64,000 nucleotides of DNA, from contig NZ_UHIO01000001.1 of NCBI RefSeq assembly GCF_900460315.1, forward strand, positions 1,126,001 to 1,190,000. Reading direction: 5' to 3'. The position numbers and the translations under genes are program-made. The notes under the pieces were generated by a model, which did no database searches, was not told where the DNA came from, and saw only the letters and a list, made by a program, of their open reading frames with translations. Below are positions 33,665-43,097 of the stretch, one piece after another. Source of the stretch: Veillonella criceti (GTDB taxonomy: Bacteria; Bacillota; Negativicutes; Veillonellales; Veillonellaceae). How positions within the stretch are numbered: the stretch's first letter is position 1; every line of letters starts with the position of its first letter.

Positions 33665-35107
33665 TTATTCAGGCTTTTTAAATTTAGGGGATGTTGGGCA
33701 AGTTTCAGGCGTAACATCTTTACGAACACCTAAATCAGCACTACGATCTGTGTAATGAGTATGTAATAACTCTTCAGAACGTTCACCTAATGGTTTGCCT
33801 AAGAATTCTTCATAAATAGCTTTAATTTCAGGATTTTCATAGCTAGAACGAAGTTTCATTTCAGCGTCAGCTTTATAAATACCTTCAATACGAGCAGATT
33901 TTACTTTATCGGCTACTGGCATTTTAACACGTGGCTGACCGCCACCACCAATACAACCACCACGACAAGCCATCATTTCGATGAAGTCATATTTTTTACC
34001 AGTCGCTTTCATATTATCTAAGAAATCGCGGATGTTTTTACCACCATGAACTACGGCAACTTTTAATGTTTTGCCGCCAATTTCAACGTCAGCTTCTTTA
34101 ACACCTTCCATACCACGTACATCTTGTAAGTTAGTAAATGGTTCTGGAGATGGTTCATTGCCAGTAATGAATTTATACGCACTACGCATAGCCGCTTCCA
34201 TTACACCACCAGTGTTACAGAAAATGACACTACCGCCTGTTTCAGCACCAATATATTTATCCATAGTAGATTCTTCTACTTGTGTAAAATCTACGCCAGA
34301 TTCGCGAATCCATTTCGCAAATTCACGAGTCGTAATGCAATAATCTGTATCACGAAGGTCTTCTTTACCCCAGTATTCAGCAGATTTATTCTGTTCTGGA
34401 CGACGAATTTCAAATTTCTTAGCTGTACATGGAGCTACACTTACAGATACAATCTTTTCTGGATCCAATTTCATCTTTTCAGCGAAATAGGTTTTAAGTA
34501 CAGCCGCTTCCATAGCAATACAGCTACGAGTAGTCGAAATGTTTGGTAAGTATTCTGGGTAGTATGTTTCTGCAAATTTAACCCAAGCTGGACAGCAACT
34601 AGTGAACTGTGGCAATTCACCATGACCGTTAATAACACGTTCAATTAATTCGCTCGCTTCTTCCATGATTGTTAAATCGGCACCAAAGTTAGTGTCAACA
34701 ACATAGTCAGCACCTAACGCACGAAGGGCACCAATCATTTTACCTTCTAAGAAAGAACCTGGTTCATAACCAAATTCTTCGCCAATCCCAACGCGCACAG
34801 CAGGGGCCGTTTGGATGACAACAATTTTATCTGGATCAGCAATCGCTGCTTTTACTTGATCTAATTCACTACGTTCATTCATAGAATCGAATGGGCACGC
34901 AGCAGCACATTGACCACAATGAACACAGATTGGTTTATCACCAGTAGATTCTAAATCATAGTAGTCAAGTACACCCATAACATCAGCACAAGCACGACGG
35001 CATAACGTACAGTTTTTACATTTTTCTAAATCATGCACAATCGCAATATTATCTTCAGCAATCGGCACGCGACGATCAATGTGTTGGAATCGACTTTCGA
35101 AACTCAT
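33665..35107 (-). CDS. [FeFe] hydrogenase, monomeric
   Basis: A 480-residue enzyme from the ATG at 35107 behind GAGGTG; an earlier in-frame start has no ribosome site. The N-terminal ferredoxin domain binds two [4Fe-4S] clusters (C-x2-C-x2-C-x3-C in KCKNCTLCRRAC, and CVHCGQCAAACP). The H-cluster signatures follow in order: TSCCPAW, APCTAKKFE and MACRGGCIGGGGQP. A C-terminal small-subunit-like part completes the fold. It evolves hydrogen, disposing of electrons from lactate or pyruvate fermentation. No maturase (HydE, F, G) is in the window. It is a single-gene unit with its own terminator. Confidence 0.95.
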   Translation of the reverse strand: MSFESRFQHIDRRVPIAEDNIAIVHDLEKCKNCTLCRRACADVMGVLDYYDLESTGDKPICVHCGQCAAACPFDSMNERSELDQVKAAIADPDKIVVIQTAPAVRVGIGEEFGYEPGSFLEGKMIGALRALGADYVVDTNFGADLTIMEEASELIERVINGHGELPQFTSCCPAWVKFAETYYPEYLPNISTTRSCIAMEAAVLKTYFAEKMKLDPEKIVSVSVAPCTAKKFEIRRPEQNKSAEYWGKEDLRDTDYCITTREFAKWIRESGVDFTQVEESTMDKYIGAETGGSVIFCNTGGVMEAAMRSAYKFITGNEPSPEPFTNLQDVRGMEGVKEADVEIGGKTLKVAVVHGGKNIRDFLDNMKATGKKYDFIEMMACRGGCIGGGGQPRVKMPVADKVKSARIEGIYKADAEMKLRSSYENPEIKAIYEEFLGKPLGERSEELLHTHYTDRSADLGVRKDVTPETCPTSPKFKKPE

Positions 35108-35234
35108 AATTTTGCACCTCACACAAATAATACTAGTTATGTATTCAAATACTCCGACCTCTGTCGAAATGGACATCGACCATACGCTTTATGGTTGTGA
35201 GTGATGTCTCTTTGTAGTATAGCATCTTAAATGT

Positions 35235-35250
35235 CCTATTTTCAAATAGG
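35235..35250. promoter_or_regulatory. Palindrome upstream of the hydrogenase gene
   Basis: CCTATTTTCAAATAGG is a perfect 7+7 palindrome, 128 bases upstream of the hydrogenase start and 85 bases after the kinase-like gene's stop. It may be an operator; no regulator can be named. Confidence 0.3.
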
Positions 35251-35334
35251 AATTAGATAAACATTGCGCATATTTACTATGCATTTACCAATAATAACCA
35301 CTATTTTAAAAATACTAAAAGAATAGTCTAAACT

Positions 35335-36087
35335 CTATAGAAATTTCAATATGTCTCCTAATAATAGACAGTCGTTTGTCATCGTTAAGGCTAATAAATC
35401 AACCCAGCCAAATCGAGCCAGCCAATACAAGCTCTTCATTAAACAGGTCTTATTTTTGAAAAACATCTGTGCTTTTTCTATAGTTGCTTGTCCCCTAGCT
35501 GTATCTGTATATCCCGCTACAGCTGCTGTCAAAGCCTGAGGGCATACAACTTTTTCACGGAAATAGCCATGAATAAATAGTAGCACATCCATTACTTTAT
35601 CATCCATACATTTTAAGTGGTAATCATTTTCCCAATCTAAAAATTGTACGGTTTCTGACTGTTTATCATAAACTATATCTCGCAACACAGGACGGCCATG
35701 ACTAAAACCAGCTGCATGAAGTTTAGCTAATCCCTGTCCAGCTCTATAAAACGCTGCCTCCAACACACTGTCATCAGCCTGTGCCGGATGGATCAAATGA
35801 GCTAATGTATCCCCACCACTAAGGGTAACAAAATATTCCGGTGTATCTACCAAAACCTTAGGGGCTAAACCACACGCCTGTGCAACAGTTTTCATTTTAT
35901 TCACTTCACGATTATATCCATGTTGCCCACCAAAACGTAACCGCCACCGTTTATTACGAATATGACGTTTCACAAAGTATTTTCTGTCGTCATAAACAAA
36001 AGAGAACACCCGCTCCATCGGATGCTCTCGCAATGCGTTATATAACTTCTCTTGCAACGCTGAATCTGTTACAAAAGAATCCTGCAT
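35335..36087 (-). CDS. Kinase-like phosphotransferase (Kdo/WaaP-type)
   Basis: A 250-residue protein with a minimal protein-kinase-like fold. The N-lobe has a candidate ATP lysine (KYFVKRH) and helix-C glutamate (NREVNKM). The catalytic-loop region reads GFSHGRPVLRDIVYD, and the metal-binding position is FLDWEND instead of DFG. This pattern fits lipopolysaccharide core or Kdo kinases, plausible in Negativicutes, which have an outer membrane. The unusual HGR arrangement leaves activity uncertain. It lies alone between the hydrogenase and a divergent dehydrogenase. Confidence 0.6.
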   Translation of the reverse strand: MQDSFVTDSALQEKLYNALREHPMERVFSFVYDDRKYFVKRHIRNKRWRLRFGGQHGYNREVNKMKTVAQACGLAPKVLVDTPEYFVTLSGGDTLAHLIHPAQADDSVLEAAFYRAGQGLAKLHAAGFSHGRPVLRDIVYDKQSETVQFLDWENDYHLKCMDDKVMDVLLFIHGYFREKVVCPQALTAAVAGYTDTARGQATIEKAQMFFKNKTCLMKSLYWLARFGWVDLLALTMTNDCLLLGDILKFL

Positions 36088-36312
36088 ACTATCACTCCTA
36101 GTTTTTACTACTCCATTTATTCCAAGTTCAACTCTTTTAAATAAAAAATCAACAAAGTTTAAATTTAGTTTAACTTTTGTTTAAATGTACTTAATATTTT
36201 ACACTTTTTTTACAAATAAGCAATATTCCTTTGAAATGTATCGATATAAAACAATATGGCCCCTGCTATATATAATCTAATTTTGTAATCCTCTATCCAC
36301 CTATCACTTTGT

Positions 36313-36388
36313 TTGAACAGTCTTATCATTTAGCGTATAATAAAATCAATACATAGTCTTTTCTTTATTCCTGCCAGATAAACTGGCA
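36313..36388 (+). promoter_or_regulatory. Promoter and inverted repeat before the dehydrogenase
   Basis: TTGAAC (36313-36318) and TATAAT (36336-36341) are 17 bases apart. Downstream, TGCCAG/CTGGCA (36372-36377 and 36383-36388) forms a small inverted repeat in the leader. The rest of the 36088-36413 gap is AT-rich with nothing recognised. Confidence 0.65.
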
Positions 36389-36413
36389 ATCTTGAATTTA
36401 ATGAGGTGATACC

Positions 36414-37364
36414 ATGAAAATTATCGTAATGGAACCATTAGGCGTATCAACAGACAAAATTAACGCTGTTTCAGCTCCACTAAAAGCGGCAGGGCATGAA
36501 TTTTTCTATCCTGAAACCCAAGAGTTAGATCAGACTAAATTGCTTGAACGTGTCAAAGATGCTGATGTCCTTATCTTAGCCAATCAGAAATTATCTGGTG
36601 ATATTATTCGCCAATGTCCAAATTTAAAAATGATTTCCATTGCTTTTACTGGCGTTGATCATGTAGATTTAGCAGCTTGCCGCGAACGTAATATTACAGT
36701 TTGCAATGCTGCTGGCTATTCGACTAATGCTGTTACCGAATTAGCTTTCGGTTTAGCAATTTCCGTATGCCGTAACATCGTTCCTTGTGATCATCAAAGT
36801 CGCCATGAAGGCACTAAAGCCGGTCTAGTTGGTTTCGAATTATTTGGCAAAACCTTTGGTGTCGTAGGTACTGGTGCTATTGGCAAACGAGTCGCTGAAA
36901 TCGCCCTTGCTTTTGGGTGTCGCGTTATTGCCTATAACCGTAGTGAAAAACCTGACTTGATTGAAAAAGGCGTTACTTTTGTAAGTAAAGACGAACTATT
37001 CCGTCAAGCAGATTTTGTGTCCTTACATACGCCGCTTACTGAGGAAACAAAAGGACTTGTAGATGCTAAAACGATTAAGCTTATGAAACCAACAGCTGTA
37101 TTAATCAACACGGCTCGTGGTCCGGTAGTTGATAGCCAAGCGCTAGCCGCTGCTTTAAATGAAGAACGATTAGCTGGTGCTGGTATTGATGTTTTTGAAA
37201 TGGAACCGCCCATTCCAGCCGATCATCCATTATGCCATGCCAAAAATACAGTATTAACGCCTCATGTCGCCTTTGCTAGTAAAGAAGCCCTTGAAACACG
37301 GGCCGACATCGTAATTGAAAACATAAAACAATGGGAAGCCGGTACACCACAAAACTTAGTATAA
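36414..37364 (+). CDS. D-2-hydroxyacid dehydrogenase, NAD-dependent
   Basis: A 316-residue enzyme with the Rossmann motif VVGTGAIGKRVAE (about 147-159). The catalytic trio is Arg in NTARGP, Glu in DVFEMEPP and His in TPHVAFAS. It reduces or oxidises a 2-keto/2-hydroxy acid; glycerate, lactate or hydroxyisocaproate types are not distinguishable from sequence. It has its own promoter and a large terminator and is a single-gene unit. The ribosome site is GAGG. Confidence 0.9.
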   Translation: MKIIVMEPLGVSTDKINAVSAPLKAAGHEFFYPETQELDQTKLLERVKDADVLILANQKLSGDIIRQCPNLKMISIAFTGVDHVDLAACRERNITVCNAAGYSTNAVTELAFGLAISVCRNIVPCDHQSRHEGTKAGLVGFELFGKTFGVVGTGAIGKRVAEIALAFGCRVIAYNRSEKPDLIEKGVTFVSKDELFRQADFVSLHTPLTEETKGLVDAKTIKLMKPTAVLINTARGPVVDSQALAAALNEERLAGAGIDVFEMEPPIPADHPLCHAKNTVLTPHVAFASKEALETRADIVIENIKQWEAGTPQNLV

Positions 37365-37446
37365 CTACTAAATGTATCCCCTTCCAGCGCGATACATTTT
37401 GTCCTATAACCCTATACCCGTAATAAAAAAATTGCTTATTAAATAA

Positions 37447-37513
37447 AAAAGAAGATATGATTGTTTGTCCATTGATGCTTGCATCGCTAGGACAAACAAT
37501 CATATCTTCTTTT
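37447..37513. terminator. 24-bp perfect stem with an inner hairpin
   Basis: Bases 37447-37470 pair without mismatch with 37490-37513. The 19-base loop contains GATGCTTGCATC, which folds again. A-rich and T-rich flanks allow bidirectional termination between the dehydrogenase gene and the convergent gene remnant. Confidence 0.9.
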
Positions 37514-37547
37514 ATTTACTACATCAACTCATTATCAACTAGGCTTT

Positions 37548-37745
37548 TTAGTACTGCCCATCTATTATTTCTGTTCCCTGCTCTCTCAACTGATCTTCAA
37601 TCCATTGATGATCCGCTTCACCAATTAATGCTTCATGAACCTTTTCAGCATCTACGGCTTGCATTTTTTTAGCACTTTCAATAATTTCAGCGGCATCTTG
37701 CCAAGGCAATTGAGCAGACCTTACAAATCGCGCCCACTCTTTACA
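37548..37745 (-). pseudogene. Remnant of a gene C-terminus
   Basis: On the minus strand an open frame of 65 codons ends at a TAA at 37548 but is closed upstream by a TGA at 37746, with no suitable start codon or ribosome site near its beginning. It would read EWARFVRSAQLPWQDAAEI, then an amphipathic helix and DHQWIEDQLREQG before the stop. The composition is protein-like and the codons are typical of the region. It is most likely the decayed tail of a gene, and no family was recognised. A 38-residue peptide from an internal ATG is a less likely alternative. Confidence 0.45.
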
Positions 37746-37906
37746 TCAAGAATTCTCTATATATTAATAGTACCGATATTTTATAAAAAATTCAAGTCGA
37801 TAGCACTAAGTGCATAATACGTTAAGTTTTAATTGACTTTACTGTTTTTTTATGTAAAAATTACTTGAATATATCTATAATTAGAGTACGATTAAGGGGG
37901 TTCACC

Positions 37907-38626
37907 ATGGCAGATGACAGACTAATCGTTGCCTTAGATGTAGCAACAATGGATCAGGTTACCCAATTAGTAACCACGTTAGGCGATAGCGTTTCCTACT
38001 ATAAAGTAGGCATGGAATTATTTTATGCAGCAGGCGCGCAAACCGTAACATATCTTCAAGAGCAGGGGAAATCTGTATTTCTTGATTTAAAATTACACGA
38101 TATTCCTAATACTGTAGCTCAAGGTGTCACTTCACTTACTCATTTAGGAGCTAAACTCATTACCTTGCATGCCCAAGGTGGTCCTATCATGATGGCCGCA
38201 GCCGCTAAAGCGGCTACAGAAGCGGCTGAAACACTCCAAGTCGAACGCCCTAAACTATTAGCCGTTACCGTCTTAACTAGTTTTGACGAAGATGCTTGGA
38301 CATCTATCGGTGGGCAATTACCAATTCGTGACCAAGTATTACGTCTAGCCAAATTAGCTAAAGCCTCTGGTATGGATGGAGTTGTAGCTTCGCCATTAGA
38401 AGCCAAAGCCATTCGTGAAGCCTGTGGCGATGATTTCCTTATTGTAACACCTGGTATCCGCCCATCCTTTGCGGCTGCCAATGATCAAAAGCGAATTGCT
38501 ACACCTAAGAGCGCACTCCTTGATGGCGCCTCTAAATTAGTCATTGGTCGCCCAATTACCAAAGCTGATAATCCGCAAGAAGCGGTTCGTTTAATTGTTG
38601 AAGAAATGGAGGCTATCAACGCATGA
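37907..38626 (+). CDS. pyrF: Orotidine 5'-phosphate decarboxylase
   Basis: A 239-residue TIM-barrel enzyme making UMP from OMP. The start used is the ATG at 37907 behind AAGGGGG, giving MADDRLIVALDVA as in the family. The catalytic Lys/Asp set is in FLDLKLHDIPNTV, and phosphate contacts are in VTPGIRP and VIGRPIT. Its stop overlaps the pyrE start by 4 bases. Confidence 0.96.
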   Translation: MADDRLIVALDVATMDQVTQLVTTLGDSVSYYKVGMELFYAAGAQTVTYLQEQGKSVFLDLKLHDIPNTVAQGVTSLTHLGAKLITLHAQGGPIMMAAAAKAATEAAETLQVERPKLLAVTVLTSFDEDAWTSIGGQLPIRDQVLRLAKLAKASGMDGVVASPLEAKAIREACGDDFLIVTPGIRPSFAAANDQKRIATPKSALLDGASKLVIGRPITKADNPQEAVRLIVEEMEAINA

Positions 38627-39210
38627 TGACAGAACAAGAAGTAAAACAATTATTAATCGACACCCAGGCTATCTTAGAAGGCCATTTCCTACTGACCTCT
38701 GGCTTACATAGCCCGATGTATGTAGAAAAGTTCAATGTATTACAACACCCCAAATACACAGAACGCCTTTGTCAAGAATTGGCAACACGTTTCAAAGACC
38801 AAAATGTAGAACTCGTAATTGGTCCAATGACTGGCGGTATTTTATTAGCTCATGAAGTAGGTAAAGCCCTCGGTACACGTGCTATTTTTACAGAACGTGA
38901 AAAAGGGGTTATGACACTTCGCCGTGGTTTCCGTATTGAACCAGGCACACGCGTTCTTATTGTAGAAGACATTGTAACCACTGGTGGCTCCGTTCGTGAA
39001 GTCGTAGACGTAGTCAAAGCCTCCCAAGGGGAGATTGTAGGTGTAGGACTTCTTGTTAACCGCAGTGGTGGCAAAGCTGATTTTGGTATTCCTAATGATA
39101 AAGTACAAGCTTTATTAAATTTAACTGTACCAACCTACCAGCCAGAAGAATGCCCACTATGTAAAGATAGCGTCCCAATGACGGAACGTGGTAGCAAACA
39201 CATTAAATAG
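38623..39210 (+). CDS. pyrE: Orotate phosphoribosyltransferase
   Basis: A 195-residue enzyme joining orotate and PRPP to give OMP, the step before PyrF. The PRPP motif is VLIVEDIVTTGGS (about 107-119), preceded by the flexible catalytic loop EREKGVMTLRRG. Its ATG overlaps the pyrF stop (ATGA), so the two are coupled. The other pyr genes are not in the window. A CPLC pair near the C-terminus is an odd but plausible lineage-specific feature. Confidence 0.95.
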   Translation: MMTEQEVKQLLIDTQAILEGHFLLTSGLHSPMYVEKFNVLQHPKYTERLCQELATRFKDQNVELVIGPMTGGILLAHEVGKALGTRAIFTEREKGVMTLRRGFRIEPGTRVLIVEDIVTTGGSVREVVDVVKASQGEIVGVGLLVNRSGGKADFGIPNDKVQALLNLTVPTYQPEECPLCKDSVPMTERGSKHIK

Positions 39211-39251
39211 CCCCTTAATAATTTAACAAGTTCTATATAACTAAATACAAC

Positions 39252-39318
39252 AGCCCCTCATCGTAGGCCTACATGAAACATTTCTAATTCATATAACCTA
39301 ACTGATGAGGGGCTTTTA
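39252..39318 (+). terminator. Terminator of pyrFE
   Basis: AGCCCCTCATC (39252-39262) pairs with GATGAGGGGCT (39304-39314), followed by TTTATT. The loop is long (41 bases) and holds weak internal pairing. Confidence 0.85.
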
Positions 39319-39375
39319 TTATCACTAAATTGTACTGACGGCCTATTTAAAATAACACCCAATGACTATAATCAG

Positions 39376-39747
39376 CTATTTAATAAAACGGTCTATAGCT
39401 TCATTTAATTTTTTTAGAGTTTCTGTATCATTATTTTTTGCAGCATCAACAATGCAATGTTCAATATGATCTTTCATGACAACACGACTTACACTTTTCA
39501 CAGCAGAACCTACTGCCGCTAATTGCACTAATACTTCACTGCAATCACGTCCACTTTCAACCATACGTTTTACCGATTCTAAATGACCAATAATGCGTGA
39601 TAGACGATTAAGAACAGCCTTAGTCTGTGTATGTGTATGTGTATGATCAGGCATAGCCTCTAATATACTATCATCATGTTCATGTTTGTGAGTATGGTTG
39701 TGTCCTAAACCCAATTCATGCCATACTTCATGTGATTCTTGGCTCAT
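39376..39747 (-). CDS. His-rich CsoR/RcnR-family metal-sensing repressor
   Basis: A 123-residue protein. The CsoR-type helical domain (about 42-120) has the metal-site residues in GRDCSEVLVQL and DHIEHCIVDA. It is preceded by a 40-residue extension containing clustered histidines (HNHTHKHEHDD and DHTHTHTQ). Family members release DNA on binding Cu(I), Ni(II) or Co(II). The adjacent nickel-type ABC transporter and the His-rich tail suggest nickel or cobalt; copper remains possible because a Cys-His-Cys set is present. An inverted repeat upstream may be its operator. Confidence 0.87.
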   Translation of the reverse strand: MSQESHEVWHELGLGHNHTHKHEHDDSILEAMPDHTHTHTQTKAVLNRLSRIIGHLESVKRMVESGRDCSEVLVQLAAVGSAVKSVSRVVMKDHIEHCIVDAAKNNDTETLKKLNEAIDRFIK

Positions 39748-39762
39748 TCTTTCACCACCTTA

Positions 39763-39790
39763 TAAATACATAACTCTTAATATGTATTTA
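39763..39790. promoter_or_regulatory. Inverted repeat upstream of the metal repressor
   Basis: TAAATACATA and TATGTATTTA are a perfect 10-bp inverted repeat with an 8-base spacer, 16 bases upstream of the repressor ATG. It may be its autoregulatory operator. Confidence 0.45.
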
Positions 39791-39820
39791 TTATATCATA
39801 TCTGACAAGGTCCTTAAGAT

Positions 39821-41398
39821 TCACCATTTACTATATGCTGTCACCAATTGCTTAGCTGTTAATGATTGCGGTTGCGCCAACACATCATTAATTGATGAGG
39901 CTTCCACTATATGACCAGCCTCCAATATGTATAGACGCTCACAAAGTGCCGCAGCAACTCGTAAATCATGAGTAATCACAAGCCCTCCTAACGGTCGCTG
40001 CTTACGTATAGCTTGTAAAACTTCAATAATTTCATATTGTACTGCTGGATCTAAGGCAGATGTCATTTCATCACAAAGTAATAGGTCTGGTTCACTAGCT
40101 AATGCTCTAGCTAGCGCAGCTCGCTGGCACTCACCACCGCTTAACTCATGAGGATACCTCTGTCTATACGCAGCTGGTAAATGAACCTGTGCTAATAAAT
40201 CTTCTATCCGCTCATCTATAGTCTGAGCAACTTTACCCATGGTGGTTCTTGACTGTTCAAAATTACTGTTCTTTTTTTGTTTGCCTTGACAACGCAAAGC
40301 TTCCCCTATACTCCAACCAATAGTTTGCCGTGGATTAAATGAACTTTGGGGGTTCTGCAAAATCGGCTGTACTAATCGCCCCAACTCTTGTTTTGAAAAA
40401 GTGCCCAACAGTTGCCCTCGGTAGGCAATATCTCCCTGCGCTATTGGCTGCTCTCCTAGGAGCGTTTTAAAAAGAGTACTTTTACCCGCACCACTCAATC
40501 CCATCAAGGCAACCCATTCACCAGCCTGCAATGTGATTGATATATCACGTAACACCACCTGTTCCGTTTCATAAGCAACCGTTACGCCTTTCATTAGCAA
40601 TAAAGGTGATTTATGGGCTGTTATATCAGTCACTGAATTATTTCTTGTCACGGCCTCTATACTAACCTGATTTAAACGTAATCGGTCGACTTGATCCGTA
40701 CTATTCAGTAATTGTAATTGGCCTTCTTTCATTTCATACAGGGTCTGACTCATATGAGTAGCCAATTCTAACTGATGCGTTACAAATATAACAGCTACCT
40801 CACTTTCTAGCCGTATGTTACGTAATAATGTCACCATTTGTTGTTGTCGCACTACATCTAAATTAGCTGCCGGTTCATCAGCCACAATTAACTTCGGTTT
40901 TGGTAATAAGGCTAATAGCATAACCACCCGTTGTGCCATACCACCAGACAAGGCGCTAGGCCGCTGCTGTAATACGGTCAAAGGCAAATCTAATTGCTGC
41001 AACAAATGAGCTATACGCTGTTGTGCTTCAGTCCATGGTAGTCGAATCGCTTTAGCCACATCACAACATTGCGTTTCAATTGTTTTAAAAGGACTCAATG
41101 AAGCCTGTGCCTCTTGTGGCACATATACAATCTCTCGACCTCGCAACGAATGCCAAGCTTGATCCGTTTTAGGCCATGCGACACCAGCAAAGGTCCCCCT
41201 CTTGTAAGAAACCTCACTATGTTGAGGCAATAAGCCTGTCAAAGTCCGCAATAGTGTTGTTTTACCACTGCCTGAAGGGCCTACAATGGCAATACATTCA
41301 CCAGGCTTTAACTGCAAATTTAAATTTTGTAATACTATTTGATTATGATACGAAACTGTTAAGTCTTGTAAATCCAATAGCCATGGTGAACTTTGCAT
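39821..41398 (-). CDS. Fused double ATPase of a nickel/peptide-type ABC importer
   Basis: A 525-residue protein joining two ABC ATPase domains that are normally separate (OppD/NikD and OppF/NikE). Domain 1 (about 1-235) has Walker A GPSGSGKTT, signature LSGGM and Walker B LIVADEP. Domain 2 (about 262-525) has GLSGAGKST, LSGGE and LLLCDEM. Each domain has a Q-loop. It energises the two permeases encoded upstream. It starts 13 bases after the binding-protein gene and ends the transporter operon before the metal repressor. Confidence 0.92.
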   Translation of the reverse strand: MQSSPWLLDLQDLTVSYHNQIVLQNLNLQLKPGECIAIVGPSGSGKTTLLRTLTGLLPQHSEVSYKRGTFAGVAWPKTDQAWHSLRGREIVYVPQEAQASLSPFKTIETQCCDVAKAIRLPWTEAQQRIAHLLQQLDLPLTVLQQRPSALSGGMAQRVVMLLALLPKPKLIVADEPAANLDVVRQQQMVTLLRNIRLESEVAVIFVTHQLELATHMSQTLYEMKEGQLQLLNSTDQVDRLRLNQVSIEAVTRNNSVTDITAHKSPLLLMKGVTVAYETEQVVLRDISITLQAGEWVALMGLSGAGKSTLFKTLLGEQPIAQGDIAYRGQLLGTFSKQELGRLVQPILQNPQSSFNPRQTIGWSIGEALRCQGKQKKNSNFEQSRTTMGKVAQTIDERIEDLLAQVHLPAAYRQRYPHELSGGECQRAALARALASEPDLLLCDEMTSALDPAVQYEIIEVLQAIRKQRPLGGLVITHDLRVAAALCERLYILEAGHIVEASSINDVLAQPQSLTAKQLVTAYSKW

Positions 41399-41411
41399 CG
41401 TTTACACCCCT

Positions 41412-42986
41412 TTAAGGTTCTATGTCCACATCCTTAGTTATTTCATAATAATCAGTTGGATAGGCTTTAAAATTAATTACTTTTTCTGTCATGACTAAAT
41501 TCATTTTTAAATGAGCCACATATATCACCGCCTCATCAGCTAACACTTGTTGCACCATTTGCTGAAGCAAAGAGTGTCGTGCTTCGGGGGCTACAGTAGC
41601 CTCTAAGTCTGCCATTAAATGTTCAATCTGCGGGCTTTTATATTGTCCTACATTATCCACGGCTTCAGAAAGTATATTCGTTTTAAAATAATACGTTCCA
41701 TCACCTGTGGGTGCTGTGACAAAAGCTTTTGCAAAGACATCAAAATCACCTTGTTTTAATACACTTTGATACGCATCAGTCGCATTTACAACCACTTTAA
41801 TTCCAATTTTCTTTAGCGTGGCTTGTGCTGATTCCGCTAATAAAGGTAATTCTTGGCGAGATGTATACGTCAGCCAACGAATCGTTAAAGGTTGACCACC
41901 TTTATCTACATAGCCATCGCCATCAGTATCGCGATACCCCGCCTCTGCTAATAAAGCTTTCGCCTTAGCCTCATCATAACGAGGCCCTATTAACTCCATT
42001 TGCCCTAATTTAGTAGTACTTGGAAATGGACCTACTGCGGGCACACCATAGCCATTTAATAATACAGAAGCAAATTGTCCTTTATCAATAGCACTAGCAA
42101 CCGCTTCACGAACTCGTTTATCTTGCACAGCCGGACTCATAAAATTAAACGCCACTTGATACACTCTTGAAGTTGCGGCTGAACTAATCGAAAACGCTTG
42201 CGTATCTGAAAACAAATTTAAACTGCTATATGGTAACCCTTGAGCGACTTCTATATCCCCCTTTTGCAAAGCCATTGTCAACGTGTCTCCATCGGTAATG
42301 CGTAGCACTTCTACCCCATCTAATTTAGGCGCGCCACCCCAATACGAATCATTGCGGACCAAACTAACGCCCGTTTCACTCACTTTGGTTGCTTTAAAAG
42401 GACCTGTCCCCACAACTAAGCCGTTAGGGGCTCCATCACTTAAATCAACAATGGCACTATACGGATCGGCTAGAAATGTTAATAATACCGTAACAGGATT
42501 CGCCGATTGAATTGTTATATACGGTCCCTCTACCGTAATAGCTTCAAGCTTCAAATCCTTTGGTGCTCTGTCATGCTCTCGCACTAACTCTTCTAAATTT
42601 GTCTTTACTAGCTCTGCCGTAAGTGGCTTGCCATTAGAAAATATTACGCCATCACGAATATGAAATCGCACGGTATGATCATCTATCATTTGCCAAGAAT
42701 CGGCTAACCAGGGTGCTACCTCCATCGTTTCAGTAAAACGAACCAAGGTTTCACCAACGCCATAGCGAACAGCACTCCACCCTTGATACGACACATGAGG
42801 ATTTAAACCGGCATTCTCCATAGCAGGTCCATAGGCTGTAGTGCCATAATGTAATATTTTCCCTTTTGGTGCATCCGAGGAGCCACAGCCTGCTAATACA
42901 AACAGACTTATTAAGAGCATACTAACAACACCAACACGTCGCCACCAACTAGACGATATATCCTTTTGCTGATTGTATCTAAACAT
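41412..42986 (-). CDS. Family 5 extracellular solute-binding lipoprotein, NikA/CntA-like
   Basis: About 524 residues from the ATG at 42986 behind GCGAGG. The signal peptide ends in a lipobox (FVLAGCGSS) and is followed by an SBP_bac_5 domain (ETLVRFTETMEVAPWLADSWQ, IRDGVIFSNGKPLTAE, GTGPFK). Binding proteins of this family carry peptides, nickel or nickel-metallophore complexes. The neighbouring metal repressor and the presence of a nickel enzyme in the same window (larA) favour nickel. This is contextual inference. Confidence 0.85.
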   Translation of the reverse strand: MFRYNQQKDISSSWWRRVGVVSMLLISLFVLAGCGSSDAPKGKILHYGTTAYGPAMENAGLNPHVSYQGWSAVRYGVGETLVRFTETMEVAPWLADSWQMIDDHTVRFHIRDGVIFSNGKPLTAELVKTNLEELVREHDRAPKDLKLEAITVEGPYITIQSANPVTVLLTFLADPYSAIVDLSDGAPNGLVVGTGPFKATKVSETGVSLVRNDSYWGGAPKLDGVEVLRITDGDTLTMALQKGDIEVAQGLPYSSLNLFSDTQAFSISSAATSRVYQVAFNFMSPAVQDKRVREAVASAIDKGQFASVLLNGYGVPAVGPFPSTTKLGQMELIGPRYDEAKAKALLAEAGYRDTDGDGYVDKGGQPLTIRWLTYTSRQELPLLAESAQATLKKIGIKVVVNATDAYQSVLKQGDFDVFAKAFVTAPTGDGTYYFKTNILSEAVDNVGQYKSPQIEHLMADLEATVAPEARHSLLQQMVQQVLADEAVIYVAHLKMNLVMTEKVINFKAYPTDYYEITKDVDIEP

Positions 42987-43097
42987 ACTGCTAACCTCGC
43001 TTTCACACAATCACGGCTTATTAAACATCACCACACCACAATGTCTAAAATTACCATGCCACAATATCCAAAATCGTATAATCTATTTAAAATTACA

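Noticed and set aside
33665..35107. Nickel-iron hydrogenase, suggested by the nickel genes nearby
   Set aside because: The three H-cluster signatures show it is an [FeFe] enzyme that needs no nickel.
37457..37817. Plus-strand frames in the gap before pyrF
   Set aside because: They run through the terminator hairpin and oppose the better protein-like minus-strand remnant; no ribosome site.
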